Assembly (NCBI RefSeq): GCF_021432385.1
Contig: NZ_JAEACT010000002.1
Span: 1,879,501 to 1,943,500 of the forward strand
From: Clostridium hydrogenum
Lineage (GTDB): Bacteria; Bacillota; Clostridia; Clostridiales; Clostridiaceae
Reading direction: 5' to 3'
DNA: 64,000 nucleotides
The translations under genes were made by a program, and so were the position numbers. Of the stretch, positions 18,549 through 27,476 are shown one piece after another. The notes beneath the pieces are model-generated. The model saw only the letters and a list, made by a program, of their open reading frames with translations, was not told the origin of the DNA and did not search any database. Position 1 is the stretch's first letter. Each line of letters begins with the position of its first letter.

Positions 18549-18692
18549 ATGTTAATTACTATCATATTAATTTTAATATTTATTATTGTAATGTTTACTA
18601 TATCTTGTATTAAAGCTGCCGCTAGAGCTGATGAATGGGAAGAAGAAATTGAAAGAAAGAAAAGTATAAAAAAATTTAAGATTAATAAATAG
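18549..18692 (+). CDS. Single-span small membrane protein
   Basis: 47 aa. The ATG at 18549 is preferred to the in-frame ATG at 18543 because GGAG (18537-18540) lies eight bases ahead of it. About 20 hydrophobic residues (MLITIILILIFIIVMFTISC) are followed by IKAAARADEWEEEIERKK and a basic tail, i.e. a single membrane span with a charged cytoplasmic helix. I do not recognise a family. The good ribosome site and composition argue for a real gene, with no promoter identified. Confidence 0.55.
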   Translation: MLITIILILIFIIVMFTISCIKAAARADEWEEEIERKKSIKKFKINK

Positions 18693-18784
18693 GTAAATAT
18701 TAAGTTTAAAGAATTTATAAGTATATAAGTTAACATAATACATATTATGTTAATAGCAAATTATGAAAACTTAAACTTAAAATA

Positions 18785-18813
18785 TTGACAACATAAAATA
18801 TATATACTATCAT
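18785..18813 (+). promoter_or_regulatory. Promoter of the metA riboswitch transcript
   Basis: TTGACA (18785-18790), 17-base spacer, TATCAT (18808-18813), about 20 bases before the riboswitch. Confidence 0.6.
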
Positions 18814-18834
18814 TATAATAACAATAAAATAATG

Positions 18835-18947
18835 TTCTTATCAAGAGTGGTGGAGGGACTGGCCCTGTGAAACCTAACAACCGGCATTATCATTTCAATG
18901 TACGGTGTTAATTCCTGCAGAACTTTGTTAGTTTTGAGAGATAAGAA
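18835..18947 (+). ncRNA. SAM-I (S-box) riboswitch
   Basis: The outer P1 helix pairs TTCTTATC (18835-18842) with GATAAGAA (18940-18947). Inside are the hallmark conserved segments AAGAGTGGTGGAGGGACTGG and CCCTGTGAAACCT, then a variable P3 arm and the GTTTTGAGAGATAAG end. It binds S-adenosylmethionine and, through the following terminator, shuts off metA when SAM is plentiful. Confidence 0.96.
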
Positions 18948-18981
18948 AAACTGTAATTAAGATTTATTAGTTTAAGTACTT

Positions 18982-19016
18982 AAAATCCGTTTTTCTTTTG
19001 AAGAACGGATTTTTAT
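18982..19016 (+). terminator. Riboswitch-controlled terminator
   Basis: AAAATCCGTT pairs with AACGGATTTT (18982-18991 with about 19004-19013), followed by TTTATATT. It is the expression platform of the S-box element. Confidence 0.85.
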
Positions 19017-19038
19017 ATTATAAGGATGGTGATTCAAA

Positions 19039-19956
19039 ATGCCTATAAAAATACCAGATAATCTTCCAGCAGCTAAAACCTTAAATAATGAAAATATATT
19101 TTTTATGCATGAAAATAGGGCATATCATCAAGATATAAGACCTCTTGATATACTTATTTTAAATTTAATGCCTAAAAAAGTAACTACAGAAACTCAAATA
19201 TTAAGATTGATTGGAAATTCTCCAATTCAAGTAAATCCAACATTTATTCATACAGAATCATATGCTTCTCAAAATACATCCCAAGAACATTTATTAATGT
19301 TTTATAAAACCTTCCATGAAATAAAAAATGAAAAATTTGATGGAATGATAATAACAGGGGCACCAGTTGAAACTATGGATTTTGAAGCTGTAGATTATTG
19401 GGATGAACTTTGTGAAATATTTGATTGGAAATTAAAAAATGTAACATCTACAATTCATATATGCTGGGGAGCACAAGCTGGATTATATCATCACTATGGC
19501 ATAAAAAAACATAAACTTCCACATAAATTATTTGGAGTTTTTGAACATACATTAAATAAAAACAATGTTAAACTTACACGAGGATTTGATGATGTATTTT
19601 ATGCACCACATTCTAGACATACAACTGTGAAAAAAGAAGATATTGAAAAGGTGACTGAATTAGAAATACTTGCAGAATCAAAAGATGCAGGAGCATATAT
19701 AGTAGCTACAAAAGATGGAAGGCAAATATTTATAATGGGTCACTCTGAATATGATAAATATACTTTAAATGAAGAATATGAAAGAGATTTAAATTTAGGA
19801 CTTGATATAGAATTACCTAAAAATTATTTTAAAGATAATGATCCATTAAAAGGACCTATTGTACGCTGGAAGGGTCATGCAAATTTACTTTTTTCAAACT
19901 GGCTAAATTATTACGTATACCAAGAAACTCCATATGAAATTAAACATATTAAATGA
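19039..19956 (+). CDS. metA: Homoserine O-acyltransferase MetA (likely acetyltransferase)
   Basis: 305 aa. The catalytic cysteine is in [14 protein letters not shown], and the His/Glu pair in MGHSEYD. It activates homoserine for methionine synthesis in the cytosol. Glu111, in TGAPVE, is the residue reported in Bacillus cereus MetA to select acetyl-CoA; succinyl-specific enzymes such as E. coli's have Gly there. So annotation as 'homoserine O-succinyltransferase' would probably be wrong for substrate. Control by an S-box riboswitch upstream fits methionine biosynthesis. GGATGGTGATT precedes the ATG. Confidence 0.95.
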   Translation: MPIKIPDNLPAAKTLNNENIFFMHENRAYHQDIRPLDILILNLMPKKVTTETQILRLIGNSPIQVNPTFIHTESYASQNTSQEHLLMFYKTFHEIKNEKFDGMIITGAPVETMDFEAVDYWDELCEIFDWKLKNVTSTIHICWGAQAGLYHHYGIKKHKLPHKLFGVFEHTLNKNNVKLTRGFDDVFYAPHSRHTTVKKEDIEKVTELEILAESKDAGAYIVATKDGRQIFIMGHSEYDKYTLNEEYERDLNLGLDIELPKNYFKDNDPLKGPIVRWKGHANLLFSNWLNYYVYQETPYEIKHIK

Positions 19957-19996
19957 AATTCTTAATATTTATTTTTAGCATATAACGTATATACTA

Positions 19997-20025
19997 TTGA
20001 CAGAATGATATTTAAATATTACTAT
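19997..20025 (+). promoter_or_regulatory. Promoter of the leuA-like gene
   Basis: TTGACA (19997-20002), 17-base spacer, TACTAT (20020-20025), giving a leader of about 115 bases. Confidence 0.65.
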
Positions 20026-20076
20026 TTATATAATGAATAGTAAAGCGGCGGCTTATTTATAAGAAGTTATATATTG

Positions 20077-20110
20077 CCCCGTCTCTGTTTTGGAGACGGG
20101 GTTTATAATT
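20077..20110 (+). terminator. Leader hairpin (possible attenuator) before leuA-like gene
   Basis: CCCCGTCTC (20077-20085) pairs perfectly with GAGACGGGG (20093-20101) and is followed by TTTATAATTTTATTT. It lies between a good promoter and the gene, so it would stop transcripts that start there unless something prevents folding. Confidence 0.6.
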
Positions 20111-20148
20111 TTATTTAGATTCTTTCGTCAGAAATGGAGGTAACAACT

Positions 20149-21702
20149 TTGAATAGGAAGATTTTAATAATGGATACAACTTTAAGAGATGGCGAAAAAA
20201 TTCCAGGTGCTAAATTAAGCATAAATGAAAAACTAAAGATGGCATATCAGCTGCAGCGGCTTAATGTTGATATAATAGATGCAGGTTTCCCTGGATTATC
20301 AGAAAATGATTACAAAGCAGTTCAAATAATTTCACAAAAAATAGGAAAAGATACTATAATTTCTGCAACTTCTAAGCCAGTAAGGCATGATATAGATGAG
20401 GTTTATAATTGTTTAAGAACAACAACAAATCCGATTTTACATATAATTTTAGGTTCATACGATGTATATGCTGGTAAAAACAAAGAACAAATATTCCTTC
20501 AAAATATAGAAGCTATAAAATATGGGAAATCAATTTTTTCTCAAGTTCAATACACTATAGATGATGCTTCTCGTTTAGAATTTAATCATCTTTGGGGTAT
20601 AGTTGAAGCCGCTGCAAAGGCAGGAGCTACAATTATAAATTTACCAGATTCAGTTGGTTTTGCAGTACCAGAAGAATATGGTGATATGATAAACAAAATA
20701 AATAATCGCCTAAAAAATTTAAATAGTAATATTATGTTAAGCGTGCACTGCCATAATGATACTGGTCTTGCAACTGCAAATTCGCTTGCTGCTGTAAAAA
20801 ATGGAGCTGATAAAGTAGAATGCACAATAAATGGTATAGGCGAGAGAGCTGGAAATGCTGCATTAGAAGAGATAGTTATGGGAATTAAACTTCATAAAGA
20901 ATACTATAATGCATATACTAATATTATTACTTCTGAAATTAAGACATCGTCAAAACTTGTCACATATTTAACAGGTATTGATACACAAGTTAATAAAGCA
21001 ATAACAGGTGACAATGCTTTTACAAAATCATCAGTATTACTTCCAGATGGTCTTATAAAAGTAAGAGAGGATTATGCAATAATAAACCCAAAAGATGTCG
21101 GAGTTGAAAAGGTGGAACCTGTTCTTTCTGCTACTTCTGGCCGTAACTCTTTAAAAAGTGAGCTTGCAAAAATAGGTTTTGTAAAATTCACCAAAAAAGA
21201 ATTTGAAAATATATATAAAAATTTTCTTACTTTGGCGAATAAGAAAAAAGAAATATATGTTTATGATCTTTTTTACTTAATAGATAAAAATATTGAAGAT
21301 GACAATGAGCAAAGTGATGAATTTTTTGAATTTAAAAGTAAACGCTATGAATTAATTGATATAGAAGTTGTTAGCAATATTTTGTTTTCTAGGGCAAGTG
21401 TTAAAATGAAGAAAAAAGATAATGTTTTTATGGGGGAAGGTACCGGAAATGGTCCTATAGATGCTGTATATACAGCTATTAGAGATGTAATTAAATTAAA
21501 TATTGAACTTAAAGAATATAAAATAAAAAGTATATCGAAAGGCAAAGAAGCCTTAGGTAAAGTAAGTATATTAGTAAGTTATAATAAAAAAAGTTATACC
21601 GCAAAAGCTGTAGATACTGATGTCATTAAAGCAAGTGCATATGCCTTGATAAATGCATTTAATAGTATTATAATTGATGAAGATGTAATTAATTCCATTT
21701 AG
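20149..21702 (+). CDS. leuA: 2-isopropylmalate synthase-like protein (LeuA family)
   Basis: 517 aa from TTG 20149. GGAGG (20136-20140) lies eight bases ahead of this TTG, whereas the ATG at 20134 overlaps that ribosome site. The DRE-TIM domain shows DTTLRDGE, the metal-binding HCHNDTGLA and NGIGERAGN motifs; residues from about 400 form the LeuA allosteric domain ([16 protein letters not shown]..). It condenses acetyl-CoA with a 2-oxo acid, classically 2-oxoisovalerate for leucine. The usually conserved Gln after RDGE is Lys17 here (RDGEKIPG). The gene stands apart from any leuBCD, so a different oxo-acid substrate is possible. Confidence 0.8.
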   Translation: MNRKILIMDTTLRDGEKIPGAKLSINEKLKMAYQLQRLNVDIIDAGFPGLSENDYKAVQIISQKIGKDTIISATSKPVRHDIDEVYNCLRTTTNPILHIILGSYDVYAGKNKEQIFLQNIEAIKYGKSIFSQVQYTIDDASRLEFNHLWGIVEAAAKAGATIINLPDSVGFAVPEEYGDMINKINNRLKNLNSNIMLSVHCHNDTGLATANSLAAVKNGADKVECTINGIGERAGNAALEEIVMGIKLHKEYYNAYTNIITSEIKTSSKLVTYLTGIDTQVNKAITGDNAFTKSSVLLPDGLIKVREDYAIINPKDVGVEKVEPVLSATSGRNSLKSELAKIGFVKFTKKEFENIYKNFLTLANKKKEIYVYDLFYLIDKNIEDDNEQSDEFFEFKSKRYELIDIEVVSNILFSRASVKMKKKDNVFMGEGTGNGPIDAVYTAIRDVIKLNIELKEYKIKSISKGKEALGKVSILVSYNKKSYTAKAVDTDVIKASAYALINAFNSIIIDEDVINSI

Positions 21703-21751
21703 TTTTAGACGTATTATTTTCTTTAATATGCCTTATGCAGGAGGTTTTAAA

Positions 21752-22723
21752 ATGATTGTATCAAAAGACGGAAATGGTGATTTTGATAATCTTCAAGATG
21801 CAATTAATGCAGTACCGGAAAATAATTCAAGAGAAGTAATTATAAATATAAAAAATGGTATTTATAAAGAAAAGGTTAATGTTACAAAGCCATTTATCAC
21901 TTTGATCGGAGAAGATCCAGAATATACAATTTTAACTTTTGATGATGCGGCAAAAAAACCACTTTCCAATGGTGAACCTATGAGAACCTTTAATTCTTAT
22001 ACAATCTTTGTAGATGGTGATGATTTTACGGCTGAAAATATGACTTTTGAAAATTCAGCTGGAAGTGGTGAGATTGTTGGACAAGCTGTGGCCGCTTACG
22101 TTAATGGTAATAGGAATAAATTTAAAAATTGCAAATTTCTTGCGTGCCAGGATACTCTTTTTACTGGTCCACTACCTCCAAAACCTATTGAAGGTAACAA
22201 TTTCGGAGGACCAATGGAAGGTAAACCAAGAAGAAATGTTAAACAATATTATGAAAGCTGTTTCATAAGAGGCGATATAGACTTTATTTTTGGATCAGCT
22301 ACTGCCGTATTTAATAAATGTGAAATTTTTTCAAATGACAGAAAAGAAACCGTAAATGGATTTGTTACTGCGGCATCAACCCCAGAAGGCAACGCTTTTG
22401 GATATGTGTTTATTGATTGTAAACTTACAAGCAATGCAGCTCCTAACACTGTTTACCTTGGAAGGCCTTGGAGAGATTATGCAAAAACAGCCTTCATACA
22501 CTGTTATCTTGGTGAACATATAAAGGTAGAAGGCTGGGATAGCTGGAATAAACTAAACGCAGAAAAATTCATTAGTTATGTAGAATATGATAACTATGGT
22601 CCTGGAGCAGACAAAAGTAAAAGAGCAGACTTTTCAAAACTTTTAACTAGTGAAGAAGCTAAAGACTTTTCAATATCAAATATTCTTGGAAAAAATGATA
22701 ATTGGACTCCACATATAAATTGA
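21752..22723 (+). CDS. Pectin methylesterase, no signal peptide
   Basis: 323 aa from ATG 21752 with AGGAGG seven bases upstream; the extension to 21728 is discarded. Carbohydrate esterase family 8 motifs are in order: GQAVAAYV, the catalytic aspartate pair in CQDTLF and GDIDFIFGSATAVF, and the arginine in LGRPWR. It removes methyl groups from pectin or oligogalacturonides. There is no signal peptide, so it probably works on imported oligomers in the cytoplasm. It lies 49 bases after leuA and may be read through from it. Confidence 0.9.
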   Translation: MIVSKDGNGDFDNLQDAINAVPENNSREVIINIKNGIYKEKVNVTKPFITLIGEDPEYTILTFDDAAKKPLSNGEPMRTFNSYTIFVDGDDFTAENMTFENSAGSGEIVGQAVAAYVNGNRNKFKNCKFLACQDTLFTGPLPPKPIEGNNFGGPMEGKPRRNVKQYYESCFIRGDIDFIFGSATAVFNKCEIFSNDRKETVNGFVTAASTPEGNAFGYVFIDCKLTSNAAPNTVYLGRPWRDYAKTAFIHCYLGEHIKVEGWDSWNKLNAEKFISYVEYDNYGPGADKSKRADFSKLLTSEEAKDFSISNILGKNDNWTPHIN

Positions 22724-22731
22724 GCAAAAAT

Positions 22732-22796
22732 TGGATTATACTTTTAATAAAATGTAGAATTCTATGTTTAAGTAAAAAGTATAATCCATTTTTTTA
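22732..22796 (+). terminator. Terminator after the pectinesterase gene
   Basis: 14-bp perfect arms (22732-22745 and 22775-22788) around a 29-base loop, followed by seven T residues. Confidence 0.8.
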
Positions 22797-23091
22797 ATAC
22801 AAAGCATTTTTAAAACCCTATGGTTATTGAGAATATCTTTCATTTGATTATCAATAAGAAAACAGGGGATATAAAGTCAAAAATCAGCTTCACAAACTTA
22901 TAGCAATTTTCCAATTGCTGTTTGAGCAAAAACATAGAAACAGGCATTTAATAAAAAATACATTTATTTTTTATTACTAATACTTACTATATAGTAGCAA
23001 AAAAAGAAGGATTTTATCCCCCTTACGTCGAATATTTTATTCGTTAAATGTGAATTTCACGAAATAAGAGTATTTTTTAGGAGGTTTTTAC
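22797..23091. other. Spacer with two palindromes before the recombinase gene
   Basis: The stretch is mostly AT-rich with no gene visible. Close to the recombinase start are CGAATA-TTT-TATTCG (23029-23043) and an imperfect 24-base palindrome at 23040-23063 (TTCGTTAAAT..AATTTCACGAA). They share bases and could be a binding or core site for the recombinase or a repressor. Confidence 0.4.
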
Positions 23092-24078
23092 ATGAAATAT
23101 GATATCAAGCAAGCTTTTGATTCAGATATTCCATTCGAAGTCAATAATTTTTTAAACTATTTAGGAACAATTCGCGGTAAGTCTAAAAATACTATATACA
23201 GCTATAAAACCGATTTAATTTTATTTTTTAGATTTTTAAAGTTGTATAAAGGACTCTCAAGTAAAGACGAAGAATTCGATGAAATAAAAATAAATGATAT
23301 TGATAATAGATTTATAGAGTCTATATCTTTAAGCGATTTGTACGCATTCTTATCTTTTGTAGAAAATTACAGAGAAAACAGCGCTTATGCACGAGCAAGA
23401 AAAGTTGCAACCTTAAGATCCTTCTTCAAGTACCTTACTTTGAAAGCTAAAATAATAAAGGAAAATCCAACGCTTGAATTAGAATCTCCAAAGATAAGTA
23501 AAAGAAACCCTATATATCTAACATTAGAAGAAAGCAAGAAGCTCTTAAATTCAATAGATGGCCCCTTTTTCGAAAGAGATTATTGCATAATAACATTATT
23601 TTTAAATTGCGGTATGCGTTTGTCTGAGCTTGTGGGTATAGACATATCAAAGATTAAAGGCGATACCCTCACAATAATAGGTAAAGGTAACAAAGAAAGA
23701 ACAGTTTATTTAAACGAAGCCTGCATTAGAGCTATACACAGCTATTTGATAGAAAGAAATAAGATCTCGAGTAAGGTTCACTCTGAAGATGCTGATGCCC
23801 TTTTTATAAGCAGAAAGTTAACTAGAATAAATAAAAGAACCATAGAACTTATGGTAAAGAAATATGTAGCTAAAGCTGGACTTAGCTATGACAAATTCAC
23901 GCCTCATAAACTAAGGCATACCGCTGCAACCCTTATGTATAAATACGGCAATGTCGACATAAGAAGTCTTCAGCAAATACTAGGCCATGAAAATGTCTCC
24001 ACAACTCAAATTTACACTCACGTGGATGATGAAAAACTAAGAGAAGCTGTTAAATCAAACCCATTAAATGATTTATAA
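23092..24078 (+). CDS. Tyrosine recombinase (XerC/XerD-like integrase)
   Basis: 328 aa. A SAM-like N-terminal core-binding domain (about 15-125) precedes the catalytic domain. The full residue set is present: Arg in CGMRLSEL, Lys in GKGNKER, HxxR in HKLRHTAATL, His in GHENVSTTQ and the nucleophile Tyr in IYTHV. AGGAGG stands upstream of the ATG. It looks like a chromosomal Xer-type enzyme rather than a phage integrase because no phage genes flank it and its length and tail (THVDDEKLREAV) match Xer. A housekeeping or cassette-related role cannot be separated from sequence alone. Confidence 0.85.
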   Translation: MKYDIKQAFDSDIPFEVNNFLNYLGTIRGKSKNTIYSYKTDLILFFRFLKLYKGLSSKDEEFDEIKINDIDNRFIESISLSDLYAFLSFVENYRENSAYARARKVATLRSFFKYLTLKAKIIKENPTLELESPKISKRNPIYLTLEESKKLLNSIDGPFFERDYCIITLFLNCGMRLSELVGIDISKIKGDTLTIIGKGNKERTVYLNEACIRAIHSYLIERNKISSKVHSEDADALFISRKLTRINKRTIELMVKKYVAKAGLSYDKFTPHKLRHTAATLMYKYGNVDIRSLQQILGHENVSTTQIYTHVDDEKLREAVKSNPLNDL

Positions 24079-24208
24079 TTTAAATTTAATATGTTTATAA
24101 AAATATTTTGACAGCATGTTAATTAACTGACAGAAAATCACATATACAATCCCCCTGTTTTATTGTATAATCGACATATAATTACATTATAAATGGGGGG
24201 TATTGTGT

Positions 24209-25051
24209 ATGATTAAATTAAAAAGTATCAGAGTCAAAACATTATTAATCTTCTTACCTGTTATAATATTTTTATTAATAGTATTATTATTTTCGAGTTA
24301 CTATATTTCTAAAAATATTTTAACAAAAGAAATTAATTCTAAAATTGAAAATAATATAAGCGAATTAAAAACATCAATTAATAGCAAGCTTCAACTTCAT
24401 TCAAGGATAGCCGAGACTTTAGCAAGAACGATTGAAGTAAACGGAAATACTATGTCAACTGACGATTATAAAAATCTGCTTAAAAAATATGTATTAATAA
24501 ACAGTGATACCTTAGGAACAGGCATTTGGTATGAGCCTAATAAGTACAAAAGTAATTTAAAGTTCTTTGGACCGTATGTTCTAAAAGATGGTAACAAAGT
24601 TCAGTACACTGAGCAATACATGACGGATGATTACAATTATCCAAATCAAGATTGGTACACTCAATGTAAAAGCAGCAACAAAATATCTTGGACAGTTCCA
24701 TATTACGACAATTCAACAAAACTTACAATGGTAACTACTACAGCACCTTTCTATGATAATAATAATAATTTCTTAGGTGAAACAACTGCAGATATAAATT
24801 TATCAAAATTACAATCTATTGTTAATAATTTAAAGATAGGAACTTCCGGAAAGGCTTTTTTATTAAGCAAGGACGGTTTTTATATTGCAGGTGTTGACAA
24901 TTCAAAAGTTATGAAATCAAATATTAAAAATGATAACAAATTTTCAACTATAAAAAAAGATTTATTGAGTGGAAAAAGCGGTTCTTCGTATTACTATGAT
25001 GGAGCTGATAAGAAAATCATTTACTACACCTCATTATTATATCTCGTGTAG
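24209..25051 (+). pseudogene. Methyl-accepting chemotaxis protein truncated after its dCache sensor
   Basis: 280 aa from ATG 24209 (GGGGGG eight bases upstream). A membrane helix (about 10-33) is followed by a double Cache sensor with GTGIWYEP, YNYPNQDWYTQ and the second lobe GTSGKAFLLSKDGFYIAG. Chemoreceptors continue with a second membrane helix, HAMP and the long signalling coil. Here the frame breaks at IIYYTS and ends after six foreign residues at the edge of the Tn554-like element. The missing ~370 residues are not found on the element's far side, so insertion was accompanied or followed by deletion. The remaining protein could not signal to CheA. Confidence 0.85.
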
Positions 25052-25110
25052 CGTATGCTACACGGATTGATTCTATTTAATTTATACATTGATTATATAT
25101 AATCAATGTA
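25045..25110. repeat. Two palindromes at the tnpC-side end of the transposon
   Basis: CGTGTAGC-GTAT-GCTACACG at 25045-25064 and a perfect 26-base palindrome at 25085-25110 (each arm TACATTGATTATA) lie between the broken chemoreceptor and the tnpC stop. They may be recombinase sites or a terminator. Confidence 0.7.
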
Positions 25111-25123
25111 GTTTATATTTTGT

Positions 25124-25498
25124 TTATATCTTTTCATATAATTTTCCTCTGAGAACTTCTAATTCTCCTTTAAGTTTTCTGTTTTCTTCTTGAATTTCCT
25201 TAATCTTTTTATCTTTTGCAAGTATAATAATATCTTTCGACTTATCAGTTTTATTATATTTAAGTTTTTGTTTTATAACTTTTTCAGTTTGTTTGTATCT
25301 AAGTTCTTCAATTCTTTTCTTAATTTCTTCATTTTTATATAAAAAATTTTTAGATACTCCACTTAAATTAGATACACTATTAAAATTAATTTTATGTTCG
25401 CCAAGAGATAGTTCTCTAATGGCTTTATCTACTTTTTCTAATGTCATTTTAGTTTTATTTTGAGCATATTCTTTCAATCCTTTAGTATTTCCAGCCAT
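25124..25498 (-). CDS. tnpC: Transposon protein TnpC (Tn554 family)
   Basis: 124 aa from ATG 25498; GGGAGG nine bases upstream lies in the end of tnpB, whose stop codon it abuts, so translation is coupled. It has an N-terminal helix-turn-helix-like part (INFNSVSNLSGVSKNFLYKNEEIKKRIEELR) and a C-terminal coiled coil (IKEIQEENRKLKGELEVLRGKL). In Tn554 TnpC is an accessory that affects insertion orientation and frequency. Size matches the 125-aa staphylococcal protein. Confidence 0.8.
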   Translation of the reverse strand: MAGNTKGLKEYAQNKTKMTLEKVDKAIRELSLGEHKINFNSVSNLSGVSKNFLYKNEEIKKRIEELRYKQTEKVIKQKLKYNKTDKSKDIIILAKDKKIKEIQEENRKLKGELEVLRGKLYEKI

Positions 25499-25499
25499 C

Positions 25500-27476
25500 T
25501 TATGCTTCCTCCCTTGACTTACCATTTTTATGAATAATTTTCTGCTCTTTAACTCTTATCAATGTATCTTCTAATAATTTTAAATACGTCTTATTCTTTT
25601 CTGCCCATAGTTCTCTACCACATCTATTACTTACTTCTATTTGAGATTTTACTTTTTCAATTTCTTCCTCATATTCAGGAATATTTTCAACTGTAGTGCA
25701 GAAACTAGCACAAGTTAAACAATGATTCATTTGTTGTTTACAAGGTAATTTAGAAGGTTTAAAACATACTCCAAAAGGTACTCTAACTGCATCTAAATTC
25801 TTTTTAACATACTCATATCTTATTAAATTTTCACCTGCGTCAGAATTTAAATCTATTTTTTCAAGCTCATTAGTTTTAGTATCAACTTTAAATAGTTCTA
25901 AATCCTCCGTATTCTTCCACTTTTCATAAAGAACATTTTCTGTTACTGTTGCATAATGAACCGTCATTTGAAGACTCTGATGCCCTAATATTTGTTGTAT
26001 AATGCTAATGCCCATACCTTGTTCTACATATTCTTTAGCCCTTGTATGCCTTAATGAATGAAGTCTAAAATGATATAACTCACCATTGACATCTAATATA
26101 TTTTTCTGCTTAATTAACCTTTGAATTGTAAGCAGTAAAGATTGCTTACTTAATGGGATTCCTTTTAATTTTCCTTCATAAGTATTGAATAAATATTTCT
26201 TAGGATTATTTTCATCTGTACTTAATTCCTTAGCTTTATCATTGGCTTTTTGAACCATTTCAGCAACCTTATCTCTTATAGGTATTTTAAGTTGTGCTAT
26301 GCCTGTTTTAGTTATTTCACCACAAAGGTAGTAGTTATAAGTTTGCTCTTTGTTATTCCAAATCTGTTCTAAACAATTATTAAATCTTAGATTTAATATA
26401 TCAGTACCACGCCATCCTGTTTCCCTAAGCAAGATATAAATAGGTATAAACTGTGGTCTATCTAAATGCATAATATTATTATCTATTTGCTTTAATATAG
26501 GTTCTGGGATAAATTTAGTTCTATTTAAAGAATCTGCAAATTTCTCTATCTTTGGCATATCATCTTTAAATACGAGGTAATTTATTTCTTTTTGTGGAGC
26601 TGTTTCAAATTGAGCCAGTTGAATATATTCTAAAAAAATTCTTATTTGAGATAAATATCGATGTTTTTCGTGTGTTGAGGCGTTTGCTTTATCTTGATAT
26701 AAAAAACTTACATATTTTTCAATATCTGTTCTTGTAAGACTTTCTATAAATCCATCTTTATATCCCAATGAATAATAAAATTTAAAAAAATATCTTAAAT
26801 AAACTAAAATATTAAAACAATGGTCAAACGACTTCTTCCATATTATATGTCTAAAATACCGTTTTACTGTTTCTTTATAATACTCTGGAATTTCATTAAA
26901 GTTCAATGATGAACTCTTTCTATTTTGAGTAGCTCTTATCTTTAAACCTTTAATATTTTTTGAATACCATATATCTTTTTCAGTTTCTTCTCTGTCATCA
27001 TAGTAATTTTGAATAAAATCTATAACATACAATATGTTATTCATCTCAGTAGCATTAATTTTTCCCTTATCTGATATCTTAAATCCTACATTCATAAGAT
27101 AATTTTTAAATTTAAACTTAAAATCATCACCATTTATAATATTAAAAGTTATACATCTTAAATAATAACTATTAAGAAAATCACTAAAATGTTTTAATGT
27201 TGAAGCTAAACATACTATATAGGAATTTTTCAGTAAATTTTCTTTAAAACTATATATAATATAAAATTTCAATTCATTCTTTAGAGCTTCATTATTTATA
27301 TTAGAAAAATTAATATTTTTATAACTTCTTATAACTTTTCCAACGAAAAAGTCCTTAGTTAAATCCCATTTATCATTTTTCAACCAATATCCATTATCTT
27401 GACTAAGATACTCAATGATTTCTTCATATTTACTTTGTTGATTACTTTTAATATCTTGTATCTTCACACTATTCAT
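25500..27476 (-). CDS. tnpB: Tyrosine recombinase TnpB (Tn554 family)
   Basis: 658 aa, much longer than ordinary integrases, as TnpB is. Catalytic residues are seen in ETGWRGTDIL (Arg), HSLRHTRAKEY (HxxR), GHQSLQMT (His) and VHYATV (Tyr). After the catalytic domain comes a cysteine cluster (CFKPSKLPCKQQMNHCLTCASFC), probably a zinc site, about residues 575-600, then a helical tail. It works with TnpA in site-specific transposition. Its start overlaps the end of tnpA by eight bases. Confidence 0.87.
   Translation of the reverse strand: MNSVKIQDIKSNQQSKYEEIIEYLSQDNGYWLKNDKWDLTKDFFVGKVIRSYKNINFSNINNEALKNELKFYIIYSFKENLLKNSYIVCLASTLKHFSDFLNSYYLRCITFNIINGDDFKFKFKNYLMNVGFKISDKGKINATEMNNILYVIDFIQNYYDDREETEKDIWYSKNIKGLKIRATQNRKSSSLNFNEIPEYYKETVKRYFRHIIWKKSFDHCFNILVYLRYFFKFYYSLGYKDGFIESLTRTDIEKYVSFLYQDKANASTHEKHRYLSQIRIFLEYIQLAQFETAPQKEINYLVFKDDMPKIEKFADSLNRTKFIPEPILKQIDNNIMHLDRPQFIPIYILLRETGWRGTDILNLRFNNCLEQIWNNKEQTYNYYLCGEITKTGIAQLKIPIRDKVAEMVQKANDKAKELSTDENNPKKYLFNTYEGKLKGIPLSKQSLLLTIQRLIKQKNILDVNGELYHFRLHSLRHTRAKEYVEQGMGISIIQQILGHQSLQMTVHYATVTENVLYEKWKNTEDLELFKVDTKTNELEKIDLNSDAGENLIRYEYVKKNLDAVRVPFGVCFKPSKLPCKQQMNHCLTCASFCTTVENIPEYEEEIEKVKSQIEVSNRCGRELWAEKNKTYLKLLEDTLIRVKEQKIIHKNGKSREEA

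Noticed and set aside
20026..20148. T-box riboswitch before the leuA-like gene
   Set aside because: The leader is only about 115 bases and lacks the conserved T-box sequence and specifier stem.
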